Positions 7,663-16,378 are shown, counted from the stretch's first letter. The stretch: DNA of 27,136 nt from JBPOIC01 sp052034865 (GCA_052034865.1 JBPOIC010000060.1:1-27136), one strand, 5' to 3'. The notes: generated from the letters alone by a model not told the origin. Numbers and translations are program-made.

Positions 7663-8418
7663 ATGCCACCGATTTTAGAAATTAAAAACCTGCATGCGAA
7701 AATGCAGGGAAAGGAAATTTTAAAAGGAATCGATCTGAAGGTCGGACGTGGTGAAGTGCACGCGATCATGGGACCTAACGGCTCCGGAAAAAGCACCCTT
7801 TCGCAAATCCTTGCTGGACGCGAGAATTACGAGGTGAGCGAAGGAGAAATTTTGTTTGAAGGGCAAAACCTGCTGGATCTTTCTCCTGAAGATCGGGCGC
7901 GAAAAGGAATCTTTTTGGGCTTTCAATACCCCATCGAAATTCCGGGCGTGGGAAACTCCTATTTTTTAAAAGCCGCGCTGAATGCGGTGCGCAAGGCGCG
8001 GGGTGAAGAAGAGTTGGACGCGATGGAATTTCTTTTACTCGTGAAAGAAAAACTGAAGCTTTTGCAAATGGATGAAAGTTTTTTGAATCGGTCTGTGAAC
8101 GAAGGGTTTTCAGGTGGTGAGAAAAAACGAAATGAAATTTTTCAGATGGCTATTTTAGAACCCAAACTTTCGATTCTCGATGAAATCGATTCGGGGCTCG
8201 ATATCGATGCCTTGCGGATTGTCTCGAATGGAATCAACACCCTCCGTCATCAAGACCGCTCCGTCATTTTAATCACTCACTATCAGCGCCTGCTCGATTA
8301 CATCGTACCGGATTTTATCCATGTCTTATCGGAAGGAAAGATCGTCCTCTCGGGTGGTAAAGAGCTTGCTCTAGATCTGGAAGAAAAAGGCTACGATTGG
8401 GTGAAGCAAACTCAATAG
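7663..8418 (+). CDS. sufC: SufC, ATPase of the SufBCD complex
   Basis: This 251-residue ABC-type ATPase powers conformational change in the SufB-SufD scaffold. Walker A is GPNGSGKS (residues 37-44), the signature is FSGGEKKRNEIFQM, Walker B is LSILDEIDSGLD, and the switch histidine is in ILITHYQRLL. EIDSGLDIDALR is the SufC-specific form of the D-loop. Length is standard. The ATG has a strong AGAGGAG ribosome site seven bases upstream, useful because the gene is isolated from sufB by the repeat cluster. The next gene in the operon is not sufD but a small DUF3592 membrane protein. Confidence 0.97.
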   Translation: MPPILEIKNLHAKMQGKEILKGIDLKVGRGEVHAIMGPNGSGKSTLSQILAGRENYEVSEGEILFEGQNLLDLSPEDRARKGIFLGFQYPIEIPGVGNSYFLKAALNAVRKARGEEELDAMEFLLLVKEKLKLLQMDESFLNRSVNEGFSGGEKKRNEIFQMAILEPKLSILDEIDSGLDIDALRIVSNGINTLRHQDRSVILITHYQRLLDYIVPDFIHVLSEGKIVLSGGKELALDLEEKGYDWVKQTQ

Positions 8419-8435
8419 TTTCCCCTATAAAATCC

Positions 8436-8876
8436 ATGAACTCAACATCTCTTATTCTCGGACTCTTTTTTATCTTTGGACTCGCCATGCTAGCTGGGGG
8501 CGGATGGCTGGGGTATCAGCAATATCAATTTACTCAAAGAGCCCAGCGCAGCCAGGGGCGAGTGGTTGAAATCGAGCAGGTGATTTCAAAAAGTGTCGAT
8601 CGTAATAAACGTGATTCGGTTTCGCTTTATCCAGTTTACGAGTTCTCAACCCCTCAGGGCGGAATCATCACCTTGCGTGCCTCAACGGGAGGAAATGAGT
8701 CTCCCTATCAGATAGGAGATTCCGTCGAGGTTCTTTACGATCCTATCGATCCTAAAAATGCCTCGATCGCCACTTTTTCACAGCTATGGCTGGGGACGAT
8801 GATTTCAAGCGGGCTCGGAATCCTTTTTATTATAATAAGCACGATCGTATTTTTTCTGATGAGAAAAGCGGAGTAA
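8436..8876 (+). CDS. DUF3592-family membrane protein inside the suf operon
   Basis: This 146-residue protein has an N-terminal membrane helix (about residues 5-27), a soluble beta-rich middle, and a second helix near the C-terminus (about 118-140). The middle contains GRVVEIEQVI, YPVYEFSTPQGG and GDSVEVLYDPIDPKNASI, which are hallmarks of DUF3592, a family of unknown function. The start is placed at the ATG at 8436; a TTG at 8397 would overlap sufC by 22 bases and add 13 residues with no support. It lies 17 bases after sufC and nine before sufD, so it is co-transcribed. A role tied to SufBCD, for example membrane tethering, is only a positional inference. Confidence 0.88.
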   Translation: MNSTSLILGLFFIFGLAMLAGGGWLGYQQYQFTQRAQRSQGRVVEIEQVISKSVDRNKRDSVSLYPVYEFSTPQGGIITLRASTGGNESPYQIGDSVEVLYDPIDPKNASIATFSQLWLGTMISSGLGILFIIISTIVFFLMRKAE

Positions 8877-8885
8877 TTTAAAACC

Positions 8886-10184
8886 ATGTCCTTAATGAAG
8901 CTTCAAAAGAAATCAGCACTTTCAGAACCCGAAGGATTGCAGGCATTCCGCGCTGCGGCAGCCAGGGCCCTTCAAGCAACTCATTTTCCAACCCGAAGCG
9001 ATGAGGCCTGGAAATATTTCCCTTTAGAAAAAATTACAGCCCTTTCTTATGAAAATGCCCCCGCGCTGACTTTAGGCCCTGACCCTCAAAAGAAACTATT
9101 GGAAAATTTGCCTGCCGATACGATTCGACTGTGTTTTGTGAATGGTTTCTTTGCTCAGGATTTATCTTCTCTTGAAGATCTACCTTCCGGGGTTACCATA
9201 TGTCCTTTTTCTCTTTTGGATAATCAGCAGCTCCCTCTTTTCAGCCGGTATTTTTCATCTATCGAGTCTGGTGAAATAAATCCCTTCATTTTAATGAACC
9301 ACTCGCAATTTCAGGATGGAATTTTCATTCATCTTTCCAAAAAAACCATTCTTGAAAAACCCATCCATCTGATTTTTTTCACCGAATCTCAAAATCGTAC
9401 GGTATGGACATACCCTCTCCAACTGATCGTGCTGGAGGCCGAGGCTCAGGCAAGTGTCATGGAAAGCTATTTAGGATCTTTCTCTGATTCTCCCTACCTC
9501 ACCAATACCTATACCCAGATCGTTCAGCATGATTCGAGTTTTCTGCACCTCTACAAATTTCAAAATGAGGCTACACAAGCCTATCATCTCAGCACAACCC
9601 ACGCCTCTCAACAGGGTGCCTGCGGCCTGCACACCCACGTAACATCCTTGGGAGCAAAACTCTCACGCCACGAAGTGCAAACCCATATTCAGGGAGAAGG
9701 CTCCAGCTGTACCCTGCAAGGGCTTTATCTCGGAAATGAAGATCAGCTCACCGACCATCAAACGACGGTAGACCATCTCAAACCCTACGGCACCAGCACC
9801 GAGCTCTATAAAGGAATTTTGAGCGACCGGGCCCACGGCGTGTTCAACGGAAAGATTATCGTTCGTTCTCAGGCTCAAAAAACCTTTTCACACCAGATGA
9901 ACAAAAATCTGATGTTATCGGATAAGGCGGAAATCAACACCAAGCCCTTGCTCGAAATTTTTGCCAATGACGTCAAATGCAACCACGGAGCGACTATCGG
10001 CCGTCTCGATCCGGAAGCCCTTTTTTATTTGCGCTCACGCGGAATAGGAGAGTCTCTGGCGCAGACGCTCTTAACCCAGGGCTTTGCACAAGAGATGATT
10101 TCTAAAATTCGCGAGGAAGCTTTCAGAAAATATGTAGAGGAGAGTGTCCTTCAAAAACTGGATCAAATGAGCAGGTCGTCATGA
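8886..10184 (+). CDS. sufD: SufD, scaffold partner of SufB
   Basis: This 432-residue SufB/SufD-family protein pairs with SufB and SufC in the cluster-assembly scaffold. It has the N-terminal helical region with PTRSDEAWKYFPLEKI and the C-terminal beta-helix core with KCNHGATIGRLDPEALFYLRSRG. H367 in that motif corresponds to H360 of E. coli SufD, a proposed cluster-site residue. The start ATG has no strong ribosome site (only GGAG 12 bases upstream), so initiation may depend on coupling with the DUF3592 gene nine bases before it. The next gene, sufS, follows after 68 bases. Confidence 0.95.
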   Translation: MSLMKLQKKSALSEPEGLQAFRAAAARALQATHFPTRSDEAWKYFPLEKITALSYENAPALTLGPDPQKKLLENLPADTIRLCFVNGFFAQDLSSLEDLPSGVTICPFSLLDNQQLPLFSRYFSSIESGEINPFILMNHSQFQDGIFIHLSKKTILEKPIHLIFFTESQNRTVWTYPLQLIVLEAEAQASVMESYLGSFSDSPYLTNTYTQIVQHDSSFLHLYKFQNEATQAYHLSTTHASQQGACGLHTHVTSLGAKLSRHEVQTHIQGEGSSCTLQGLYLGNEDQLTDHQTTVDHLKPYGTSTELYKGILSDRAHGVFNGKIIVRSQAQKTFSHQMNKNLMLSDKAEINTKPLLEIFANDVKCNHGATIGRLDPEALFYLRSRGIGESLAQTLLTQGFAQEMISKIREEAFRKYVEESVLQKLDQMSRSS

Positions 10185-10200
10185 AAGGTTCAATGCATCT

Positions 10201-10233
10201 GATTCTTTTCCCGTAAAACGGAAAGGAAGAATC
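10201..10233. other. Imperfect hairpin between sufD and sufS
   Basis: GATTCTT (10201-10207) and AAGAATC (10227-10233) form a seven-base stem, with a weaker inner pairing CCGT/ACGG. No T-run follows, so it is not a convincing terminator; it could tune expression or mRNA stability. Confidence 0.35.
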
Positions 10234-10252
10234 AATCCTGAAAAACACGCTT

Positions 10253-11527
10253 ATGAGCAAAACAAATCCTAAAACCCTTGAACCCAGCCTCTCACCGAGC
10301 TTCGACGTTCAACTTATCCGCGAGGATTTTCCCATCCTCAACCAGAAGGTGAATGGAAAACCTCTCGTGTATCTGGATAACGCCGCCACCACCCAAAAAC
10401 CAAAAGATGTGATTGAGCGAATTCGACGCTACTATGAAGCGGATAATGCCAACATCCATCGGGGTGTGCATTTTTTAAGCGAGCGTGCGACGGCCGAATA
10501 CGAAGAAGCCCGCGCTAAGATTCAAAGATTTTTAAACGCCAAAGATGTGCATGAAATTGTTTTTACTCGCGGCACGACTGAAGCCATCAACCTGGTCGCT
10601 CACGGCTTTGGGAAAAAGTTTCTGAAGGCCGGCGATGAAATTCTCATCTCCACTCTGGAGCATCATTCCAACATTGTTCCATGGCAAATGGCCTGCGAAC
10701 AGACGGGCGCTATCCTGAAAGTTGCTCCGATCAATGATGCTGGAGAAATTCTGTTGGACGAATATGTAAAGCTCTTGAATGAAAAGACAAAGCTCGTTGC
10801 CCTGGGACACATCTCCAACGCCCTGGGAACGATCAACCCCATCGAAGAAATGATCGCTCAGGCCCATCTGAAAAACATTCCGGTCCTGATCGATGGGGCT
10901 CAGGCAACTCCTCACGTTCGCGTGGATGTCCAAAAACTCAATTGCGATTTTTATGCCTTTTCCGGACACAAAACTTTTGGGCCAACTGGAATTGGCGTGC
11001 TGTATGCAAAAACCGAATGGCTAGAAAAACTTCCTCCTTATCAGGGAGGCGGCGATATGATCAGCACCGTCCGTTTTGAAAAATCTACCTACAATGTACC
11101 TCCTTACAAATTCGAAGCGGGAACGCCGCCAATTGCCGAAGCCATCGGACTGGGCGTGGCGATTGACTATCTTCAATCCCTCGATTTCAATCAGGTGGAA
11201 ACCTATGAACGTGATCTCTTGAGTTATGCTACTGAGGCTCTTTCCGAAATTGGAGGCCTCACACTCATTGGCACAGCCAGAAAAAAGGCAGGAGTAATTT
11301 CCTTCACGCTGGAGCTCATTCACCCGCACGATATCGGCACGGTACTCGATCTCGAAGGAATTGCCATTCGCACTGGTCATCATTGCGCCATGCCGCTCAT
11401 GCAGCGTCTGGGAGTTCCGGCGACCGCACGAGCCTCGTTTGCGTTTTACAATACGAAAGATGAAGTGGATGCTCTAGTGACAGGCATTCATAAGGTCAGA
11501 AAGGTGTTTGACACATGTCCGATCTAA
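10253..11527 (+). CDS. sufS: SufS, group II cysteine desulfurase
   Basis: This 424-residue PLP-dependent desulfurase gives persulfide sulfur to the Suf scaffold through a partner protein. The PLP lysine is K240 in FSGHKTFGPTGIGVLY and the catalytic cysteine is C378 in the tight RTGHHCAMPLM loop typical of SufS. YLDNAATTQKP and NIHRGVHFLSERAT are also diagnostic. It has about 15 more N-terminal residues than usual. The gene overlaps sufU by 13 bases, and SufS-SufU pairs work together: SufU accepts the persulfide. This enzyme is separate from the IscS-type desulfurase at 4065-5222, so the organism has two desulfurase systems side by side. Confidence 0.96.
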   Translation: MSKTNPKTLEPSLSPSFDVQLIREDFPILNQKVNGKPLVYLDNAATTQKPKDVIERIRRYYEADNANIHRGVHFLSERATAEYEEARAKIQRFLNAKDVHEIVFTRGTTEAINLVAHGFGKKFLKAGDEILISTLEHHSNIVPWQMACEQTGAILKVAPINDAGEILLDEYVKLLNEKTKLVALGHISNALGTINPIEEMIAQAHLKNIPVLIDGAQATPHVRVDVQKLNCDFYAFSGHKTFGPTGIGVLYAKTEWLEKLPPYQGGGDMISTVRFEKSTYNVPPYKFEAGTPPIAEAIGLGVAIDYLQSLDFNQVETYERDLLSYATEALSEIGGLTLIGTARKKAGVISFTLELIHPHDIGTVLDLEGIAIRTGHHCAMPLMQRLGVPATARASFAFYNTKDEVDALVTGIHKVRKVFDTCPI

Positions 11528-11973
11528 GAGAGCTTTATCAGGAAGTCATTTTGGACCATAACCGCAAACCCAGAAATTTCGGGGTTTTGCCGGATGCCAA
11601 TCGCCTGGCCGAAGGCTACAATCCTCTTTGTGGCGATCATCTCAATGTCTATCTGCGCATGGAGGGAGATCGAATCGAAGACGTTCATTTTGATGGTTCC
11701 GGCTGCGCCATCTCGAAGGCCTCCGGCTCTCTCATGACCTTGACCCTGAAGGGAAAAACCCTTACCGAAGCAGAAGATCTTTTTAAGCGTTTTCACCACA
11801 TGGTTACCAGCAAACCCGGAGATCCAGTTCCGGAGCAGATTGGAAAGCTGGCCGTTTTTTCCGGCGTGTGTGAATTTCCTTCGCGAGTGAAATGCGCAAC
11901 CCTTGCCTGGCATACCTTCAAATCCGCACTGGAAAATAAACACGAGCGGGTCACGACAGAAGATGGAGAATAA
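11515..11973 (+). CDS. sufU: SufU, zinc-dependent sulfurtransferase for SufS
   Basis: This 152-residue NifU_N/IscU-fold protein has the SufU ligand set C39 and D41 (NPLCGD), C64 (GSGCAIS) and C127 (RVKCATL), matching C41, D43, C66 and C128 of Bacillus SufU. The roughly 20-residue insertion between the second and third cysteines seen in SufU but not IscU is present. It takes persulfide from SufS and passes it to SufBCD. The ATG lies inside the 3' end of sufS (13-base overlap). No SufE gene is visible, consistent with SufU filling that role. Confidence 0.95.
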   Translation: MSDLRELYQEVILDHNRKPRNFGVLPDANRLAEGYNPLCGDHLNVYLRMEGDRIEDVHFDGSGCAISKASGSLMTLTLKGKTLTEAEDLFKRFHHMVTSKPGDPVPEQIGKLAVFSGVCEFPSRVKCATLAWHTFKSALENKHERVTTEDGE

Positions 11974-11976
11974 GAA

Positions 11977-12285
11977 ATGAACGAGGTCCTGAAAGAAAAA
12001 GTTATTGAGGTGATCAAAACCTGTTTTGATCCGGAAATTCCGGTCAACATTTATGAGCTGGGTTTGATCTATAAAATCGAAGTGAGTCCTGAAAACGAAG
12101 TCGTGGTAGACATGACACTCACTTCTCCGATGTGCCCGGTCGCCGAGTCGCTGCCACCAGAGGTGGAGGCCAAGATCAAGACAATCCCGGAAGTCGTCAC
12201 TGCTCGCGTGCAAATCGTGTGGGAGCCCACGTGGACGCCTGAGAAAATGAGCGAAGCGGCAAGGCTGCAGCTGAACATGTCATGA
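11977..12285 (+). CDS. sufT: SufT-like DUF59 (MIP18) protein
   Basis: This 102-residue single-domain DUF59/MIP18 protein has the family motifs DPEIPVNIYELGLIYKIEV and MTLTSPMCPVAESLPPEV, with the conserved C53. SufT and related proteins assist maturation of Fe-S proteins. It begins three bases after the sufU stop with GGAG eight bases before the ATG, so it is firmly in the operon. The same domain is often fused to the N-terminus of Mrp/ApbC ATPases; here the following ATPase lacks it, so the two may act as a split pair (inference). Confidence 0.93.
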   Translation: MNEVLKEKVIEVIKTCFDPEIPVNIYELGLIYKIEVSPENEVVVDMTLTSPMCPVAESLPPEVEAKIKTIPEVVTARVQIVWEPTWTPEKMSEAARLQLNMS

Positions 12286-12386
12286 TTTTAAAATTTGCCT
12301 TTTAAGTAGTTTTGGGGTCCAAACCTTATCTATTAAAATTCTACATTTTTGATCGATTCTAAAAACAAAACATTCATAGAGATTTT

Positions 12387-13202
12387 ATGACAAACCCAAC
12401 TTCTTCCACTACCATCAAAAACCATATCGCCGTTGCGAGCGGAAAAGGCGGTGTCGGCAAATCGACTGTTGCCGTCAACCTGGCGATTGCCTTGAGTCAG
12501 CAAGGGCTCAAAGTTGGCATTCTGGATGCTGATATCTACGGCCCCAGCGTTCCCATTCTTTTGGGGATCAAGGGAAAACAACCCGCCATCGATCCTGAAA
12601 AGAAAAAAATCCTGCCTTTGGAAAAGTTTGGACTCAAAATCATGTCGATTGGTTCGCTTCTCAAAGAGAACGATGCCGTTGTCTGGCGTGGGCCCATGAT
12701 TCACAAAACCCTTCAGCAATTTCTGGATGAAGTGGAGTGGGGAAATCTCGATATTTTAATCATCGATCTTCCTCCAGGCACAGGGGATGTCCAGATTTCA
12801 CTCTCCCAACTCGTTCCCATCACAGGCGCGGTCGTTGTCACTACTCCACAGGATGTTGCTGTCGCTGATGTCGTGCGCGCCCTTTCAATGTTTGAAAAAG
12901 TTAAGATTCCGATCTTGGGAGTCGTTGAGAATATGAGTTACTTCACCTGCCCGCACTGTCAGGGACATACGGAAATTTTTTCAAGAGGCGGGGGAAAGAA
13001 ACTGGCGGAGACCTACAAGACAGCTTTATTGGGGGAAATTCCACTCGATCAAATCACACGCGAAGGAAGCGATGCGGGAACGCCTGTCACTATTCAGGCT
13101 GCTGGTTCATCAAGTGCAGAGGCTTTTAAAAAGATCGGGCAGAAGCTTCAGGAAGTCCTGGCCTCCAGAAATGAAGGCGGTGTAAAAATTGAGATGTCTT
13201 GA
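12387..13202 (+). CDS. apbC: Mrp/ApbC P-loop Fe-S carrier ATPase
   Basis: This 271-residue Mrp/NBP35-type ATPase binds and transfers Fe-S clusters. The deviant Walker A is GKGGVGKST (residues 19-27), followed by LDADIYGPSVP, IIDLPPGTGD and the ligand pair C188-X2-C191 in YFTCPHCQG. The usual N-terminal DUF59 domain (about 90 residues) is absent and exists as the separate gene just upstream. It lies 101 bases after that gene, long enough for an extra promoter, though I could not identify one. It is the last gene of the block and converges on hisC. Confidence 0.95.
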   Translation: MTNPTSSTTIKNHIAVASGKGGVGKSTVAVNLAIALSQQGLKVGILDADIYGPSVPILLGIKGKQPAIDPEKKKILPLEKFGLKIMSIGSLLKENDAVVWRGPMIHKTLQQFLDEVEWGNLDILIIDLPPGTGDVQISLSQLVPITGAVVVTTPQDVAVADVVRALSMFEKVKIPILGVVENMSYFTCPHCQGHTEIFSRGGGKKLAETYKTALLGEIPLDQITREGSDAGTPVTIQAAGSSSAEAFKKIGQKLQEVLASRNEGGVKIEMS

Positions 13203-13286
13203 GGTGATGAGACGATTTATTTGTAAAGGATGTACATGGTACAACTCTTCGACGGAACTCAGGGCTTACCAGGTCCGATCTGTTTT

Positions 13287-13317
13287 TCTGAATTCTAACT
13301 CCTGACTTCTGAATTCT
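13287..13317. repeat. Dispersed repeat fragment between apbC and hisC
   Basis: TCTGAATTCT occurs twice (13287-13296 and 13308-13317) around AACTCCTGACT. The stretch CTGACTTCTGAATTC (13302-13316) is the exact reverse complement of 7315-7329 after sufB. It is a remnant of the same interspersed repeat. Confidence 0.55.
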
Positions 13318-13342
13318 TAAAGAGCGTCCGCTTTATCAGGAC

Positions 13343-14398
13343 TCACTCCCCCATCGCGACCTTCAGTGCCTTCACGAATTTTTCATTCTCATCTGGAGAG
13401 CCCACGGTCACTCTGAGGGTGTTGGGTAAAGAAATCGGATGTGAAACATCTCTCAGCAGAATCTTTTCCTGAAGCAACGACTGAAAAACCCGCTGGGAGT
13501 CATCTACCTGAAAAATCAGAAAATTTGTTTGAGAGGGATAGACCTTCACACCTTTAAACCCCAAGAGGGTTTGATACAAAGAGGCCCGCTCGATCTTGAT
13601 TTCAGCGACCCGTTTTTCGGTCAGTTCAGGATGTTCCAAAATCGCCTCAGCAACCGCCTCATTGAGTGTGCTTACACAATATGGAAGCATCACCTTGAAA
13701 ACCTCACTCAAAATCTCTGGCGCACCGAGCGCATATCCCATGCGGACCCCTCCCAAACCGAAGGCCTTGCTAAAAGTGCGGAGGAGGATGAGGTTCGGGT
13801 GGGCCGCAAGCTCTTCCATCAGATTTTCATCGGCAAACTGAAAATAAGCCTCATCGATCACCACCAGACAAGACGCCGCCCGGATGACCTGAAGAAGCTG
13901 ATCTTTTGGAAAAAGATTTCCTGTGGGGGCATTGGGGTTCGGAATAAAAATCAGTGTGGGTTTGAAACTGCGGATTGCCTCGAGGAAATTCTCAAGCGGA
14001 AAGGTGAAATTCTCATTCAGTCGAACGGCCTGAACCTGAGCATTCAGAACTTTTGCCTCCAGCTCGTAAAGACTGAACGTTGGATCGATCGTCAGAACCC
14101 GGCCTTCGAGCGATGTGGCGAGAGTCAGGGCCTGAATGAGAACGTTAGATCCATTTGAAATCAAAATTCCATCCTGCGGCCAGTTCAAGTGAGTCGAAAG
14201 TTTAGAGATCAGCTCGACAGGTTGCGGAAGTGGATAGCGATTCCAGGGCACTAAAATGAGTTTTTCCAAAACCTTGGCCTTTAGCTCGCCCGGAATATCG
14301 TAGGGAATCTCATTTTGATTGAGCTTGATCGTCTTGGGATAGGATGAAAGATGATAGCCTTTCAGGTTCAATATTTCTTTTCGAATATAGGTTGTCAT
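13343..14398 (-). CDS. hisC: Histidinol-phosphate aminotransferase
   Basis: This 351-residue PLP aminotransferase (class I/II) makes L-histidinol phosphate from imidazole acetol phosphate with glutamate in histidine synthesis. It has LNQNEIPYDIP at the N-terminus, FIPNPNAPTGN, IDEAYFQF and the PLP lysine K211 in RTFSKAFGLGGVRMGY. Length is typical. The ATG at 14398 has no clear ribosome site; upstream is AT-rich. No other his genes are nearby. Related HisC enzymes can also act on aromatic amino acids, so the substrate is assigned by family similarity. The gene follows truA on the same strand after 99 bases. Confidence 0.93.
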   Translation of the reverse strand: MTTYIRKEILNLKGYHLSSYPKTIKLNQNEIPYDIPGELKAKVLEKLILVPWNRYPLPQPVELISKLSTHLNWPQDGILISNGSNVLIQALTLATSLEGRVLTIDPTFSLYELEAKVLNAQVQAVRLNENFTFPLENFLEAIRSFKPTLIFIPNPNAPTGNLFPKDQLLQVIRAASCLVVIDEAYFQFADENLMEELAAHPNLILLRTFSKAFGLGGVRMGYALGAPEILSEVFKVMLPYCVSTLNEAVAEAILEHPELTEKRVAEIKIERASLYQTLLGFKGVKVYPSQTNFLIFQVDDSQRVFQSLLQEKILLRDVSHPISLPNTLRVTVGSPDENEKFVKALKVAMGE

Positions 14399-14497
14399 AA
14401 ATATAAAAATATTAGGAAGTTCGTTTGCGAATATTCGTCACCGCCGTTTTTTGGTCGTATTTCATAGCCCATCACTCTTTACTCATCACGCTTTTTC

Positions 14498-15304
14498 TTA
14501 GCATCTGTACTCCACCTCCACCAGAAAAAGTCCCCGCGCTGGGGCGGCCACCCCTGCGTTTCGGCGATCCCTTGATTCCAGAATTTTTTGAAGATCCTGA
14601 AGAGAATTTTTTTCGCTTCCGATTTTCACGATTGTTCCCACAATGTTTCGAACCATCTGTTTTAAAAATCCATTCGCCTCCAGCGTGATCGCGAGCAGGT
14701 TCGATTTTTCTTTAGAGGTGGAATGGTTTAAGCCCATAAAGATCTGTCTAAAATCGACCCGCTCTAGTGAAGCTCGATAGATCGTCCGCACGGTTGACCG
14801 CACAGGTGTTCCCACCGATTGGAAGGACTTAAAATCGTGCTCCCCTTCCAGAAAACGCAACGCCTCTTCGATTTTTTTCAGATCCAGAAAATAAGGAAGA
14901 TGCCAGCTGAAGCGATCGAGAAACACTGAAGGAATCGGATCATTCCAGATTAAATATGTATATTTTTTACGGATGGCATCGCGCTGGGAATGAAAATTTA
15001 GAGGAACTTCTTCGATTTTTCGCACTACAATGGCAGGCCCTAAATGAAAATTGAGTGCCGATTGAATTTTTATCGGCTTAAGAGAAGAGGAGGTTTTAAA
15101 ATTTGCGATCTGAGCGATGGCATGGACTCCGGCATCGGTACGACCGGAGCCAATCACAGTGATTTTCTCATGAGTGATCTGAGAGAGAATTTCCTGAAGG
15201 CGCCCCTGAATGCTGACGCGCCCATCCTGGACCTGCCAGCCAAAAAAGGGAGTGCCATCGTATTGAAGAGTAAGTTTGTAGTTTTTGAGAATGGAGGGCT
15301 CCAA
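14498..15304 (-). CDS. truA: tRNA pseudouridine(38-40) synthase TruA
   Basis: This 268-residue TruA isomerises uridines 38-40 in the tRNA anticodon arm. The catalytic aspartate is D57 in IGSGRTDAGVHA. LTLQYDGTPFFGWQ at the N-terminus, ARSIRKKYTYLIW-like text and FLKQMVRNIVGTIVKIG near the C-terminus are diagnostic. The start is taken as TTG at 15304 because GAGG lies five bases upstream and the family motif begins ten residues later; no in-frame ATG fits. It lies 51 bases after asd on the same strand, so the two are likely co-transcribed. Confidence 0.94.
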   Translation of the reverse strand: MEPSILKNYKLTLQYDGTPFFGWQVQDGRVSIQGRLQEILSQITHEKITVIGSGRTDAGVHAIAQIANFKTSSSLKPIKIQSALNFHLGPAIVVRKIEEVPLNFHSQRDAIRKKYTYLIWNDPIPSVFLDRFSWHLPYFLDLKKIEEALRFLEGEHDFKSFQSVGTPVRSTVRTIYRASLERVDFRQIFMGLNHSTSKEKSNLLAITLEANGFLKQMVRNIVGTIVKIGSEKNSLQDLQKILESRDRRNAGVAAPARGLFLVEVEYRC

Positions 15305-15355
15305 TTCATCCTCAGCGGATCAGGAAAGATGGAAGGGCAGAGTAACTTCACAGCC

Positions 15356-16378
15356 CTACAGATATTTCTCAATCAGCACTTCCGCAATCTGCACCGCATT
15401 GGTGGCTGCGCCCTTGCGGATATTGTCGGCAACAATCCAGAGATTCAAACCGTTCGGAATAGATTCATCTTCGCGAATACGCCCCACGAACACCTCATCT
15501 TTTCCCACACAATCGACGGCCAAGGGATATTCATTCTTTTCAGGATGATCTTTCACGATCAAACCTTTGGCCTTTGAAAGAAGGGCTTTGGCATCGTGAG
15601 CGGTGAGCTTCTTTTTCGTTTCGACATTGACCGACTCCGAATGCCCACCAAACACCGGCACGCGCACGCAGGTGGCAGTCACCTGAATGTCTGGATCATG
15701 AAACATTTTTTTGGTTTCGTTCACCATCTTCATTTCTTCTTTGGTGTAACCATTATCTAAAAAGACATCGATGTGAGGAAGGCAGTTAAAGGCAATCTGA
15801 TGAGGAAATTTTTGTCTGGTGATTTCACGCTGATTAAACAGATCGCTGGTTTGTTGATACAACTCATCCATCGCGCGTTTACCTGCACCACTGGTTGCCT
15901 GATAGGTCGATACGACAATTCGTTTGATACCCACCGCATCGTAAATGGGTTTTAAGGCAACCAACATTTGAATGGTTGAGCAATTGGGATTTGCGATGAT
16001 ACCGCGCGTTTTGTACTGGGCAATGTCTTCGGGATTCACTTCGGGAACGACGAGGGGAATATCGGGCTCCATCCGAAAAGCGCTGGTGTTATCGATTACG
16101 ACTGCACCCGATTTCCAGGCGATCGGAGCAAAACGTTGAGAAACCGAACCTCCGGCCGAAAACAGGGCGATATCGATATCCGTAAATGAATTTTCGTCCA
16201 AGACTTCTACTGCGATGTCCTTACCATTATATTGGAGGACTTCCCCAGCACTTCGCTCGGAGGCAAGCAATTTAAGTTTGCCGACGGGAAATTCATGCTC
16301 CTGAAGGACTTTAATCATTTCATTTCCCACCGCACCCGTGGCACCCACAACAGCAACGTTGTATTTTTCTTTTTTCAT
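15356..16378 (-). CDS. asd: Aspartate-semialdehyde dehydrogenase
   Basis: This 340-residue enzyme reduces aspartyl phosphate to aspartate semialdehyde with NADPH, the branch point to lysine, diaminopimelate, threonine and methionine. The nucleotide-binding motif VVGATGAVG lies at residues 10-18 and the catalytic cysteine is C133 in IIANPNCSTIQM. STYQATSGAGKRAMDEL and RVPVFGGHSESV are typical. The ATG at 16378 is chosen because it precedes KYNVAVVGATG directly, with AAAGG ten bases upstream; an in-frame TTG at 16414 would add 12 unsupported residues. It heads the leftward group asd - truA - hisC. Confidence 0.95.
   Translation of the reverse strand: MKKEKYNVAVVGATGAVGNEMIKVLQEHEFPVGKLKLLASERSAGEVLQYNGKDIAVEVLDENSFTDIDIALFSAGGSVSQRFAPIAWKSGAVVIDNTSAFRMEPDIPLVVPEVNPEDIAQYKTRGIIANPNCSTIQMLVALKPIYDAVGIKRIVVSTYQATSGAGKRAMDELYQQTSDLFNQREITRQKFPHQIAFNCLPHIDVFLDNGYTKEEMKMVNETKKMFHDPDIQVTATCVRVPVFGGHSESVNVETKKKLTAHDAKALLSKAKGLIVKDHPEKNEYPLAVDCVGKDEVFVGRIREDESIPNGLNLWIVADNIRKGAATNAVQIAEVLIEKYL

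Noticed and set aside
7370..7678. 102-codon plus-strand frame in the sufB-sufC gap
   Set aside because: It consists almost entirely of palindromic repeat sequence and runs into the sufC start; the product is not protein-like.
11524..12213. 229-codon minus-strand frame opposite sufU and the DUF59 gene
   Set aside because: Both plus-strand genes carry intact family motifs; the antisense product resembles nothing.
13529..14158. 209-codon plus-strand frame opposite hisC
   Set aside because: It is antisense to a well-supported aminotransferase with its PLP lysine in place.
15044..15577. 177-codon plus-strand frame spanning the truA-asd junction
   Set aside because: It is antisense to the ends of two well-supported genes and has no family features.
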